A stretch of DNA of 10,490 nucleotides from CAYRIF01 sp964424205 (GTDB lineage: Bacteria > Bacteroidota > Bacteroidia > Cytophagales > Cyclobacteriaceae): the NCBI GenBank assembly GCA_964424205.1, contig CAYRIF010000120.1, forward strand, positions 1 through 10,490, read 5' to 3'. A program made the translations under genes and the position numbers. This document shows, piece by piece, positions 1 through 7,173 of the stretch. Within the stretch, counting starts at the first letter, position 1. Each line of letters opens with the position of its first letter. The notes beneath the pieces are model-generated. The model ran no database searches, was not told where the DNA came from, and saw only the letters and a program-made list of their open reading frames with translations.

Positions 1-1
1 T

Positions 2-241
2 AATGTGCTAAATTATGAAAATGATGATATTCTGATGCTATATACCGACGGTATTACTGAAGCTAGAAATAACAATAATGACGAATTTGGTTATGAACGG
101 CTGAGCGATTTTTTAGAAAAAAATGCCCCCCACGGATCAGCTGAAATCAAGAAAAATCTTTTGACTACTTTAAATGATTTCGTTGGCAAAGAATCACATA
201 ATGACGATTATACTGCAGTAATTATAAAATTTAAAAAATGA
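2..241 (+). CDS. SpoIIE/RsbU-type PP2C serine phosphatase, C-terminal fragment
   Basis: This is the 3' end of a gene that enters from outside the window. The frame is open from the first complete codon at position 2, and an in-frame GTG at 5-7 is probably internal, because the visible part is only the end of the catalytic domain. Two PP2C hallmarks are visible: YTDGITEA, where the Asp-Gly contributes metal binding, and the terminal HNDDYTAV, where the Asp pair is the last metal-ligand motif of SpoIIE/RsbU phosphatases. In this family the enzyme dephosphorylates a phospho-serine STAS protein. The next gene encodes exactly such a protein and overlaps this stop codon by ATGA, which suggests translational coupling. 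The sensory N-terminus (PAS, GAF, HAMP or TPR in relatives) cannot be seen, so the input signal is unknown. The phosphatase call is firm, and the specific partner is inferred from context. Confidence 0.85.
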   Translation, partial: NVLNYENDDILMLYTDGITEARNNNNDEFGYERLSDFLEKNAPHGSAEIKKNLLTTLNDFVGKESHNDDYTAVIIKFKK

Positions 242-591
242 TAAATATTACAAATAGTATTGAAGATGGGATGCTGGTCATCGTTTTGGAGGGTGAAATA
301 GACGCTAGCTCATCCATTCACTTAGATGATGCGATTAGTCAAGCTATGGATGCAGAACACAAGAAATTATTGATTGACTGCAATAGGTTGATGTACATTT
401 CCTCCGCAGGATTAGGTGTTTTTATGTCCTATATTGAAGACTTTAAATCTCAGGACGTCCAAATGGTACTGTTTGGTTTAAATAAAAATGTAATGGGCGT
501 TTTTGAAATATTAGGACTAGATCAATTATTAGAAATCGCTACAGACCTAGAGGGAGCAAAGGCGAAAATAGAATCAAACAAAGCATCATGA
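238..591 (+). CDS. STAS-domain anti-sigma factor antagonist (RsbV/SpoIIAA-like)
   Basis: A 117-aa single-domain STAS protein, the usual size for RsbV/SpoIIAA. The N-terminal strands carry the typical VLEGEIDASSS segment (about residues 16-26). The core LLIDCNRLMYISSAGLGVF (about 44-62) holds the phosphorylation site. Aligned with the DSSGLG motif of SpoIIAA, Ser56 is the expected phospho-acceptor. In known systems the unphosphorylated form binds the RsbW-type kinase and frees its target, and phosphorylation by that kinase switches it off. The start ATG overlaps the phosphatase stop by 4 nt, and the stop overlaps the kinase start by 4 nt, so the three proteins are probably made in coupled amounts. 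Cytoplasmic, with no signal peptide or membrane segment. The output could be a sigma factor or another kinase partner; nothing here decides which. Confidence 0.92.
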   Translation: MINITNSIEDGMLVIVLEGEIDASSSIHLDDAISQAMDAEHKKLLIDCNRLMYISSAGLGVFMSYIEDFKSQDVQMVLFGLNKNVMGVFEILGLDQLLEIATDLEGAKAKIESNKAS

Positions 592-1013
592 ATTATACTT
601 TCAAATCTTCATGTAGTAAGAAAAAATTGAGAGCTATAAGAGCGTTCGTCGGTGGGATTCTAAAAAAACACCGAGTAAGCGAATTTGAAACCAATATGAT
701 TGTCCTGGCGGTTGATGAGGTATGTGCCAATTTAATGATTCATTCTAACCAATGCAACACCCACCATTCTCTTGAATTATCAATGAACTTTGACAAAAAT
801 AACAAAGGCGTTAGCTTTGAAATATGCGACAAGGGGATGGAGTTCAACCTGAAGAACTACAAAGAACCGAACATCAATGAAGTAGTACACGCCAAGAAAA
901 AGGGTGGGATAGGCTTGATATTAGTAAAGAAAATCATGGACAAAATAGAATTCACCTCTAGGGCTGGAAAAAATGTTTGTCAGCTCTATAAAAAAATAGA
1001 AACACATAAGTAA
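588..1013 (+). CDS. RsbW-like ATP-binding serine kinase / anti-sigma factor (HATPase_c_2)
   Basis: A 141-aa GHKL-fold protein of the length usual for RsbW/SpoIIAB. The N-box is VDEVCANLMIHS, with Glu44 and Asn48 expected at the catalytic and Mg-binding positions. The G1 box is CDKGMEFN (Asp81-x-Gly83) and the G2 box is KKGGIGLILVKKIMD (Gly106, Gly107, Gly109). A long basic N-terminal segment precedes the N-box, as in other members. In the family the protein phosphorylates the STAS partner and sequesters a target when the STAS protein is phosphorylated. It is the third gene of the module and starts within the STAS stop codon. No sigma-factor gene follows: a 73-nt gap leads to an unrelated chaperone operon. 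That leaves the kinase's target open. The kinase family is clear, and its anti-sigma role is inferred. Confidence 0.9.
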   Translation: MNYTFKSSCSKKKLRAIRAFVGGILKKHRVSEFETNMIVLAVDEVCANLMIHSNQCNTHHSLELSMNFDKNNKGVSFEICDKGMEFNLKNYKEPNINEVVHAKKKGGIGLILVKKIMDKIEFTSRAGKNVCQLYKKIETHK

Positions 1014-1086
1014 ATAAGGCATGTACAATAACTAGCTTCAAAATATGTTCTATTAGAAAAATTCATTAAAATTGTAGCCTATTTAG

Positions 1087-3306
1087 ATGAAGTATTCTAT
1101 GAAAAATATTGCAGCAATAATACTATTGTTATTTTTAGCAAGTGCTTGTAACACTACAAAGCCAACAAACATAAAAAGCACTCCCTTGTTTACAATTGGT
1201 GACAAGTCAACTTATCCAGATGAATTTGAGTATGTATACGCTAAAAACAATTTAAAAAAGGACAGTGTAGTACAGGAAAAGGACATCAAGGAATATCTTG
1301 ATTTATACGTCAATTTTAAATTGAAAGTTCAAGAAGCAAAAAGCCTAGGGCTAGACCAAAAAGAAAGCTTTAAAACAGAGCTTGAAGGGTATAGAAAGCA
1401 ATTGGCTAAGCCCTTTCTGATGGAAAGTAAAGTGACTGATCAGCTGGCAGAAGAGGCTTATGACCGTATGAAGTATGAGATTAATGCCTCACATATTTTG
1501 TTAAAGCTAGACCAGAATGCGACTCCCGAAGATACCCTCAAGGTATATACTGACATCATGAAGATTAGAGAAAGAGCATTGAATGGTGAGCCCTTTGAAG
1601 CATTGGCAAAACAGTATTCACAGGATCCCTCAGCAAAATCTAACGGCGGTAATTTAGGTTATTTTTCGGCAATGCAAATGGTTTTTCCGTTCGAAAATGC
1701 GGCGTATAACACAGCGAAAGGAAAAATTTCTATGCCTGTCCGAACGCAATTTGGATATCATATCTTGCTGGTACATGATAAAAGGAACTCACGAGGGCAG
1801 GTTAAATTAGCGCACATTATGCTCCGTGCGACCGAAGGCATGCCCCAAGAAAATTTGGATAGTGCCAAAAATAAAATTGATGAAATTTATAAAAAATTAA
1901 TTGCAGGAGAAGACTGGGACAAATTATGCGCACAATTCTCGGAAGATGTAGGCACCAGCAAAAAAGGGGGAGAGTTGCCATGGCTGGGCACGGGAAGAAT
2001 TCATCCTGACTTCGAAAAGCCAGCCTTTGCTTTGGAGAACCCTAATGACTTCACCACCCCGGTGAAAACGCCTTATGGCTGGCATATTATAAAATTGATT
2101 GCTAAAAAAGGAATAGAGCCTTTTGAAAAAGTAAAGAAAGACCTGGAGGAAAAAATCAAACGAGATGGCAGAGCGCAACAAGGCATAAAAACCACTTTGA
2201 AAAGGCTTAAATCTGATAATAATTTTGTGAAAAACGAGGAAAACCTAAACAAGGCGTTACAGCTGGCTGATAGCACCTTGTTGCAAGGGAAATGGTCTTA
2301 TGATGAAACGCAAAAAATAGGGGAGCTGTTTCAGATAAATGAGGTGCATTATGCTGTGAAAGATTTCCTACAATATGTACTTGACAAACAGCGACCCAGA
2401 GCAAAACTTACCCCGAAGACCTTGATGCAATCATACTACGATGATTATGAAAAACAAAGCTTATTGGATTACGAGAGCGATCATTTGGCTGAAAAGCATA
2501 CTGAATACAGGATGTTGTACAATGAGTACAAAGAAGGGATGTTGCTTTTTGAACTTATGGATCAGAAAGTATGGTCGTTAGCCTCAAAAGATACGGTGGG
2601 TTTGCAACGATTTTTTGATGTTAACAAAGAAAACTACAAGTGGAAAGAAAGAGCAGATGCCACAATATTTGATGCCATAAGTCTTGATGTGATTAAGAAA
2701 CTTCAAACATTAAATAAAGAGGGATCCTTCGTCGTGAGTTCTATGGAAATTAGGGATTTATCGACAGATGTAAAGCAAAAACTAGAAGCAAAAATTACAC
2801 AACTGCGAAAAGACCCTAATGCCAAAATTTTATTATCCCATGAAGCAGGCAACGAAACATTGGTAAAAAGCATTGTTGATATTGCTACGGGCAAAGGATT
2901 TGATGAAGCAAGAGTTATTAAAAAATTGACAGAAAGAGAGGCGGTTGAAGTATATTTTTTGAGCAATGATGAGGAACTTATCAAAAGGGTTTTTAATAAA
3001 AATAACCCTTTAGCACTGCAAATTAAGCGTGGGAAGTTTGAAAAAAATGATAATGAGATACTAAAATCTATAGCATGGGAGCAGGGACTTTCGACTGTTG
3101 TAGAAAAGGATGGGAGGCATTTTTGGGTAAGAATAAAAGATATTTTACCCGCCGATTATAAGTCACTTAATGAAATTAAGGGCTTGGTCATTTCAGATTA
3201 CCAGGACCAACTTGAAAAGGAACTAGTGAAGGATTTGAAAGTTAAATATCCTGTAAAAATAAATAAAAGACAATTTGAAAAGGTTATTAAAAGACTCAAG
3301 GAATAG
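1087..3306 (+). CDS. Periplasmic peptidyl-prolyl isomerase/chaperone lipoprotein with two parvulin domains
   Basis: A 739-aa SurA/PpiC-like protein. Residues 1-21 (basic start, hydrophobic core, LASAC with Cys21) look like a lipoprotein signal, though Ala at -3 of the lipobox is not the commonest residue. An in-frame ATG at 1099 would also leave a usable signal, so the exact start is uncertain. Residues 22-130 resemble a SurA-type helical N-domain. Parvulin domain 1 spans about 132-230, with ASHILL (His136) and FGYHIL (His225). Domain 2 spans about 239-338, with LAHIML (His243) and YGWHII (His333). Both domains keep both core histidines, so both may be active isomerases. The remaining 400 residues are charged and mostly helical in character, and I recognise no further domain. 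It leads the operon, and its stop lies inside the next gene. The expected role is folding or escort of envelope proteins. A promoter in the 73-nt gap upstream is not clear. Confidence 0.88.
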   Translation: MKYSMKNIAAIILLLFLASACNTTKPTNIKSTPLFTIGDKSTYPDEFEYVYAKNNLKKDSVVQEKDIKEYLDLYVNFKLKVQEAKSLGLDQKESFKTELEGYRKQLAKPFLMESKVTDQLAEEAYDRMKYEINASHILLKLDQNATPEDTLKVYTDIMKIRERALNGEPFEALAKQYSQDPSAKSNGGNLGYFSAMQMVFPFENAAYNTAKGKISMPVRTQFGYHILLVHDKRNSRGQVKLAHIMLRATEGMPQENLDSAKNKIDEIYKKLIAGEDWDKLCAQFSEDVGTSKKGGELPWLGTGRIHPDFEKPAFALENPNDFTTPVKTPYGWHIIKLIAKKGIEPFEKVKKDLEEKIKRDGRAQQGIKTTLKRLKSDNNFVKNEENLNKALQLADSTLLQGKWSYDETQKIGELFQINEVHYAVKDFLQYVLDKQRPRAKLTPKTLMQSYYDDYEKQSLLDYESDHLAEKHTEYRMLYNEYKEGMLLFELMDQKVWSLASKDTVGLQRFFDVNKENYKWKERADATIFDAISLDVIKKLQTLNKEGSFVVSSMEIRDLSTDVKQKLEAKITQLRKDPNAKILLSHEAGNETLVKSIVDIATGKGFDEARVIKKLTEREAVEVYFLSNDEELIKRVFNKNNPLALQIKRGKFEKNDNEILKSIAWEQGLSTVVEKDGRHFWVRIKDILPADYKSLNEIKGLVISDYQDQLEKELVKDLKVKYPVKINKRQFEKVIKRLKE

Positions 3307-4168
3307 TATTTTTATTCTGCTTTGTTGCATGACGGTATTAAGTTCATGTGACTGGCTAAAGATGAAAGATAAGGAAGGCTCAAAAAGTATTGACGAAGAG
3401 CCAATCGCCAGAGCGAAGGATAAATACCTGTATCCTAGTGATTTAGAGGGTATTATTTCAGAGGAGATGTCCCCTCAAGATAGCACCAGAAGGGTACAGC
3501 AATACATTAAAAGCTGGTTTCAAAAGCAACTAATCATAGCTGAAGCAAACAAAGCAATTGATTTTGACGAAGCAGAAATTGAACGTAAGATTTTGGACTA
3601 TCGGTATGCCTTGATGTCACATGAATTTCAGGAAAATTATGTAAACCTGCACCTGGATACCGCCATTGCCGATGGAGAGATTGAGGAATATTATAAAGAG
3701 AGCAAGGATAATTTTCTATTAAAGCAGAACATTATCAAAGGACTTTTTGTAAAACTACCAAAAGGGGCACCTAAAATTGAGACTTTCCGTAAGCTATTTC
3801 GTTCCAAAAAAGAAGAAGATAGAGTTGCGCTAGCCAGTTACTGCGAAGAGCATGCCTTAAATTATTCGTTGGCGGATGATAAATGGATTAATTTTGAAGA
3901 ATTAATTAGCAACTCGCCATTGGAAAAAATACCTAACAAAGTACAGTTTTTGAAAAATAGAAAATCGTATGAGGCGTATGAAAAAAATATAATCTATTTT
4001 TTATCCTTGAAGGAGTATAAAATTTCCGATCAAATTTCTCCATTAGATTTTGTAAAAGACCAAGTTAGAAATGTAATTTTGCACCGCCGTAAGGTAAGGC
4101 TGGTAAAAGAGCTGGAGAAAAACATATATGATAAAGCAAGTGAGAATAATGAAATTGAAATATATTAA
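3275..4168 (+). CDS. SurA-like periplasmic lipoprotein with a vestigial parvulin domain
   Basis: A 297-aa protein. The start chosen is TTG at 3275. The frame is closed by a TAA at 3260-3262, and the first ATG in frame is codon 19, inside the hydrophobic signal. Only the TTG start gives a full lipoprotein signal: MKRLLKDSRN, a hydrophobic core, then VLSSC with Cys25. This makes a 32-nt overlap with the preceding gene. Residues 50-145 look like a SurA-type helical chaperone domain. Residues 150-245 keep the strand-helix outline of a parvulin domain, but the expected first-strand His is replaced (IIKGLFV, Gly156) and the conserved GGDLG loop and closing FGxH are absent. A C-terminal helix (258-290) resembles the one that packs onto SurA. 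It is probably a non-enzymatic chaperone or partner of its neighbours. I know of no characterised homologue, so function rests on fold outline and context. Confidence 0.75.
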   Translation: MKRLLKDSRNSIFILLCCMTVLSSCDWLKMKDKEGSKSIDEEPIARAKDKYLYPSDLEGIISEEMSPQDSTRRVQQYIKSWFQKQLIIAEANKAIDFDEAEIERKILDYRYALMSHEFQENYVNLHLDTAIADGEIEEYYKESKDNFLLKQNIIKGLFVKLPKGAPKIETFRKLFRSKKEEDRVALASYCEEHALNYSLADDKWINFEELISNSPLEKIPNKVQFLKNRKSYEAYEKNIIYFLSLKEYKISDQISPLDFVKDQVRNVILHRRKVRLVKELEKNIYDKASENNEIEIY

Positions 4169-5495
4169 AGTAATTGGTGTAGCCTTTTTTATGTTGTTGT
4201 CAATTACAACAAAAAGTACCGCACAGACAGAGGAACAGGTAATTGATAAAATAATTGCAAAGGTGGATAACTATATCATTTTGAAATCTGATTTAGAAAC
4301 TGCCTATTATGATTATTTGTCAAATGGGAAATCGCCGACACCTGATTTAAAATGTAAAATTTTGGAAAGCCTGATTACTAATAAACTATTGGTGGCTAAA
4401 GCAGATATTGATTCTGTAGTGGTTTCCAATGAAGAAGTGGCTAATGTGTTGGATAGAAAACTCCAATATTTTATTTCGCAAGTAGGGTCAGAAAAAAAAT
4501 TAGAGGAGTATTATGGAAAAACCATTGAACAATTCAAAGAAGAGCTGAAAGAAAGAGAAAAAGAGCAGTTGATTATTCAAAAAATGCAGCAAACTATCAC
4601 TGAAGGGGTCACAGTCACCCCCGCAGAGGTAAAGACATTTTTTAATGGTATTCCTGCCGATAGCTTGCCATTTTTCTCAAAAGAAGTGACTGTAGGTCAA
4701 CTGGTAAAAAAACCCACCATAAGTAAGACAGAAAAAGAAAAAGCAAAAAAGAGACTCTATGATTTGAAGGCGAGGATTTTGGCAGGTGAGGACTTCGGAG
4801 ATTTGGCTAAGCAATATTCACAGGAGCCAATCGCAAAAAATACTGGGGGGGATTTGGGTTTTCAGCCCCGAGGGGTAATGGATCCAAAATTTGAAGCAGC
4901 CGCTTTAAGCCTAAAAAAAGGAGATATTTCTAAACCTTTTGAAAGCTCTTTTGGTTGGCATATCGTACAACTACTTGATAGAAGAGGTAATTTATACCAT
5001 TCTAGGCACATCATTATTATTCCTGAGGTTACACAAGGTGACTTGGATAGAACCATTACAGAACTAGACAGCATAAGAACATTGATTGTAAGTGATAGCA
5101 TTACATTTGAAGAAGCAGCTTCTGAATTTTCTGACGATAAAGGAACCTCTGGTAGTGGGGGTTATTTCTTGGATGGTGCTGGGTCAAATAGTGTTTCTGT
5201 AAAAGAGCTTGACCCCACTGTATATTTCACCATTGATACTATGAAAGTAGGCAATGTTTCTAAACCAATGGTTTTCAAACAAGCTGACGGTAAACAGGCA
5301 GTGAGAATCTTTTATTATAAAAGTGACAAAAGACCGCACCAGGCAAATCTGAAAGATGACTATCAAAAGCTGTACACTGCAAAACTCAACGAAAAGCAGA
5401 ATAAGGTAATTGGCAAGTGGTTTAACGAATCCAAAACGGAAGTATTCATTGAGTTAGATGATGAATACAATAAGTGTGATATTTTGAAAGAATAA
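4149..5495 (+). CDS. surA: SurA-family periplasmic chaperone / peptidyl-prolyl isomerase
   Basis: A 448-aa protein from the ATG at 4149. An upstream in-frame ATG at 4128 would add seven residues before a normal signal peptide, so 4149 is preferred. The signal peptide ends at STA|Q (after residue 25) and directs the protein to the periplasm. Residues 27-170 form the SurA N-terminal chaperone domain, with IIAKVDNYIILKSDLE typical of SurA. Parvulin domain 1 (about 178-276) has KQYSQEP, a GGDLGF loop and FGWHIV (His271), but Gln184 stands where the first histidine belongs. Domain 2 (about 282-390) keeps that histidine (YHSRHII, His287) but has Ala384 in place of the closing one. As far as I recall, Bacteroidota SurA proteins commonly show this split. 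The C-terminal helix follows at about 393-440. In the family, SurA escorts outer-membrane beta-barrel proteins. It overlaps the previous gene by 20 nt and is followed 16 nt later by the MoxR ATPase. Confidence 0.9.
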   Translation: MKLKYIKVIGVAFFMLLSITTKSTAQTEEQVIDKIIAKVDNYIILKSDLETAYYDYLSNGKSPTPDLKCKILESLITNKLLVAKADIDSVVVSNEEVANVLDRKLQYFISQVGSEKKLEEYYGKTIEQFKEELKEREKEQLIIQKMQQTITEGVTVTPAEVKTFFNGIPADSLPFFSKEVTVGQLVKKPTISKTEKEKAKKRLYDLKARILAGEDFGDLAKQYSQEPIAKNTGGDLGFQPRGVMDPKFEAAALSLKKGDISKPFESSFGWHIVQLLDRRGNLYHSRHIIIIPEVTQGDLDRTITELDSIRTLIVSDSITFEEAASEFSDDKGTSGSGGYFLDGAGSNSVSVKELDPTVYFTIDTMKVGNVSKPMVFKQADGKQAVRIFYYKSDKRPHQANLKDDYQKLYTAKLNEKQNKVIGKWFNESKTEVFIELDDEYNKCDILKE

Positions 5496-5511
5496 ACATA
5501 AGTAACAATCA

Positions 5512-6477
5512 ATGGCAGAATATAACTCAGACGTAGCGGCAGCGGAAGCATTTTTGGAAGCTTACCAGAAGTTAAATAGGGAGATTTCAAAAGTTATTAT
5601 TGGTCAAGAAGAAGTAGTTAAATTGCTCTTAATGTCTGTATTCTGCAAAGGACATTCGCTATTAATTGGCGTGCCTGGATTAGCGAAAACTTTGCTTATC
5701 CAAACAATCTCTTCTGCTGTCAATCTGAAATTTAATAGAATACAATTTACGCCTGATTTAATGCCCTCCGATATTTTGGGAGCGGAAACCTTAGACAAGG
5801 AGCGTAATTTTAAATTTGTCAAAGGACCAATCTTTGCCAATATCATTTTGGCAGATGAAATCAACAGAACACCGCCAAAAACACAGGCAGCTTTATTAGA
5901 GGCCATGCAGGAATACAAGGTGACAATAGCAGGTGTGGACTATGAACTGCAACGGCCATTTTTTGTATTAGCTACGCAGAATCCTATCGAACAAGAAGGA
6001 ACCTACCCTTTGCCTGAAGCGCAATTGGACAGGTTTATGTTTAATATTTGGCTAGATTATCCTTCTTATCAATCTGAAATTGACATTGTGAAAAACACCA
6101 CTGGAACAGTCAATAGCGTAGTTCACGAAGTGGTAACCGGCGAAGAGGTTTTAGCATTTCAGCAATTAGTGAGAAAAGTACCCGTTGCAGATAATGTAGT
6201 AGAGTACGCTGTAAATTTAGTACATAAAACACGTCCGAATACTGAAGGGGCAGCTGAAATTAGTAATCAATATTTGGAGTGGGGTGCAGGGCCAAGAGCA
6301 TCGCAATATTTGATACTTGCTGCCAAATGTAATGCATTACTGAGTGGTAAATATTCACCAGATATTGAAGACGTTCAAGCTACTGTTAAACCCATTTTAC
6401 GTCATCGTATTGTAAGGAATTTCAAAGCCGAAGCAGATGGTGTTTCTGTAGATCAGATTATTGAACGGTTGCTGTAA
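5512..6477 (+). CDS. MoxR-family AAA+ ATPase
   Basis: A 321-aa cytoplasmic AAA+ protein of normal MoxR length. The Walker A motif is GVPGLAKT (residues 53-60), Walker B is ILADEINR (Asp115, Glu116), sensor 1 is ATQNP (154-158) followed by the family signature EQEGTYPLPEAQLDRF, and the sensor-2 arginine lies in GAGPRASQ (Arg262). All expected nucleotide-binding residues are present. MoxR ATPases act as chaperone-like remodelling enzymes and usually work with DUF58 and von Willebrand A proteins encoded next to them. Here it closes a periplasmic-chaperone operon, and the next gene is arfB, so the usual partner is not adjacent. The tight spacing to surA supports co-transcription and a role in envelope biogenesis or stress, but the substrate is unknown. 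Confidence 0.93.
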   Translation: MAEYNSDVAAAEAFLEAYQKLNREISKVIIGQEEVVKLLLMSVFCKGHSLLIGVPGLAKTLLIQTISSAVNLKFNRIQFTPDLMPSDILGAETLDKERNFKFVKGPIFANIILADEINRTPPKTQAALLEAMQEYKVTIAGVDYELQRPFFVLATQNPIEQEGTYPLPEAQLDRFMFNIWLDYPSYQSEIDIVKNTTGTVNSVVHEVVTGEEVLAFQQLVRKVPVADNVVEYAVNLVHKTRPNTEGAAEISNQYLEWGAGPRASQYLILAAKCNALLSGKYSPDIEDVQATVKPILRHRIVRNFKAEADGVSVDQIIERLL

Positions 6478-6579
6478 TACCATTTTAATTTTGAAGTGCC
6501 GTATAAATCTTTCTTTTGTTGATTTTTCAATCTTTCTTGGAAACTCTCGGAGAATATCCAATGCTCAAAATATTTTCTC

Positions 6580-6609
6580 TTTGATTTAAAAACTAAGTTT
6601 GTAATTTTG
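6580..6609 (+). promoter_or_regulatory. Candidate Bacteroidota-type promoter for arfB
   Basis: TTTG at 6580-6583 is followed, 18 nt later, by TAATTTTG at 6602-6609. This matches the Bacteroidota -33 (TTG) and -7 (TAnnTTTG) elements, and the spacing lies within the range described for this phylum. The -7 element ends four bases before the ATG of arfB at 6614, so transcription would begin at or next to the start codon. No promoter activity can be proven from sequence, and such motifs do occur by chance in AT-rich DNA. Confidence 0.5.
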
Positions 6610-6613
6610 CCAA

Positions 6614-7018
6614 ATGTTTGGTGATTTAAGCAAAGAAATAAAATATAGAACAAGCCGCAGCGGTGGCGCTGGTGGTCAAAATGTCAACAAAGTAGCGACA
6701 AAAGTTGAGTTGCTTTTTGAAGTAGAAAAATCTTTGGCGTTAACGGATGAACAAAAAGGAATCATTAATTCTAAACTTAAAAATAGAATTTCGACAGAAG
6801 GGTTGTTGATATTGCAGTGTAGCGAAACAAGAAGCCAGTTAAAAAATAAAGAAATAGTGTTCAATCGTTTTATAGCACTGCTCAAAGAAACGCTTAAACC
6901 TAAGAAAAAAAGAAAACCCACCAAGCCAAGTAAGTCATCAGTAAAGAGAAGGTTGAAATCTAAAAAAATACAATCTGATAAGAAACAACAAAGAAGGTAT
7001 AAAGGTGATGATGGATAA
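6614..7018 (+). CDS. arfB: ArfB (YaeJ)-type ribosome-rescue peptidyl-tRNA hydrolase
   Basis: A 134-aa protein, close to the about 140 aa of E. coli ArfB. The N-terminal catalytic domain carries RTSRSGGAGGQNVNKVATKV. The GGQ at residues 20-22 is the peptidyl-tRNA hydrolysis motif shared with class I release factors, and NVNKVAT is the family continuation. After about residue 98 the protein becomes a strongly basic tail rich in Lys and Arg (PKKKRKP through KKQQRRYK). In ArfB the tail enters the empty mRNA channel of ribosomes stalled on mRNAs without a stop codon. Short length and absence of codon-recognition domains separate it from RF1/RF2. The family often starts a few residues before this motif, which fits the ATG at 6614. 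It stands apart from the operon upstream (136-nt gap) and has its own promoter candidate. The frame stays open for 63 codons after the stop, without recognisable protein similarity. Confidence 0.93.
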   Translation: MFGDLSKEIKYRTSRSGGAGGQNVNKVATKVELLFEVEKSLALTDEQKGIINSKLKNRISTEGLLILQCSETRSQLKNKEIVFNRFIALLKETLKPKKKRKPTKPSKSSVKRRLKSKKIQSDKKQQRRYKGDDG

Positions 7019-7085
7019 AATCAAAGTGATGTTAATCATACCCAGATTATTCATGTGATTAGCTTGGTGTATATGCAGGGCGTCG

Positions 7086-7120
7086 AACCCGAAGATATAT
7101 GGGTATATTTCAAGGGTTTT
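7086..7120. terminator. Bulged hairpin in the arfB/SDR convergent gap, possible terminator
   Basis: The arms AACCC-GAA-(G)-ATATA at 7086-7099 and TATAT-TTC-(AA)-GGGTT at 7104-7118 pair over 13 base pairs around a TGGG loop, interrupted by a 1-nt and a 2-nt bulge. It lies 67 nt after the arfB stop, between two converging genes, and ends in TTTT on the + strand. The T run is partly inside the stem, so it is not a textbook intrinsic terminator. It could equally be part of a repeated genomic element. Confidence 0.35.
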
Positions 7121-7124
7121 ACAA

Positions 7125-7141
7125 CCTGTCTGCCAGCCAGG
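7125..7141. repeat. Short GC-rich palindrome CCTG-T-CTG-C-CAG-C-CAGG
   Basis: An odd-length palindrome with one mismatched pair, GC-rich against AT-rich surroundings. It resembles the CCTGCCTG / CAGGCAGG-type short interspersed palindromes I recall from Bacteroidota intergenic regions. It directly follows the bulged hairpin. An alternative stem (GGTT 7115-7118 with AACC 7123-7126) overlaps both elements. Copy number in the genome cannot be judged from this window. Confidence 0.4.
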
Positions 7142-7173
7142 CGAAGTAGATGCGCCAAGACAATTGTAAGCAT

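Noticed and set aside
1067..1074. TAAAATTG as a -7 promoter element for the chaperone operon
   Set aside because: One mismatch to TAnnTTTG and no TTG at a suitable distance upstream; too weak to list.
1924..2984. Several minus-strand open frames inside the 739-aa chaperone gene
   Set aside because: They lie opposite a long gene with clear parvulin motifs and their translations show no domain; they are shadows.
5604..5918. 104-codon minus-strand open frame opposite the MoxR gene
   Set aside because: It covers the Walker A and B region of a firm AAA+ gene on the other strand and looks like an antisense shadow.
6506..6538. Direct repeat AATCTTTCTT at 6506-6515 and 6529-6538 downstream of the MoxR gene
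   Set aside because: Only two short, low-complexity pyrimidine-rich copies in AT-rich DNA; chance is a good explanation.
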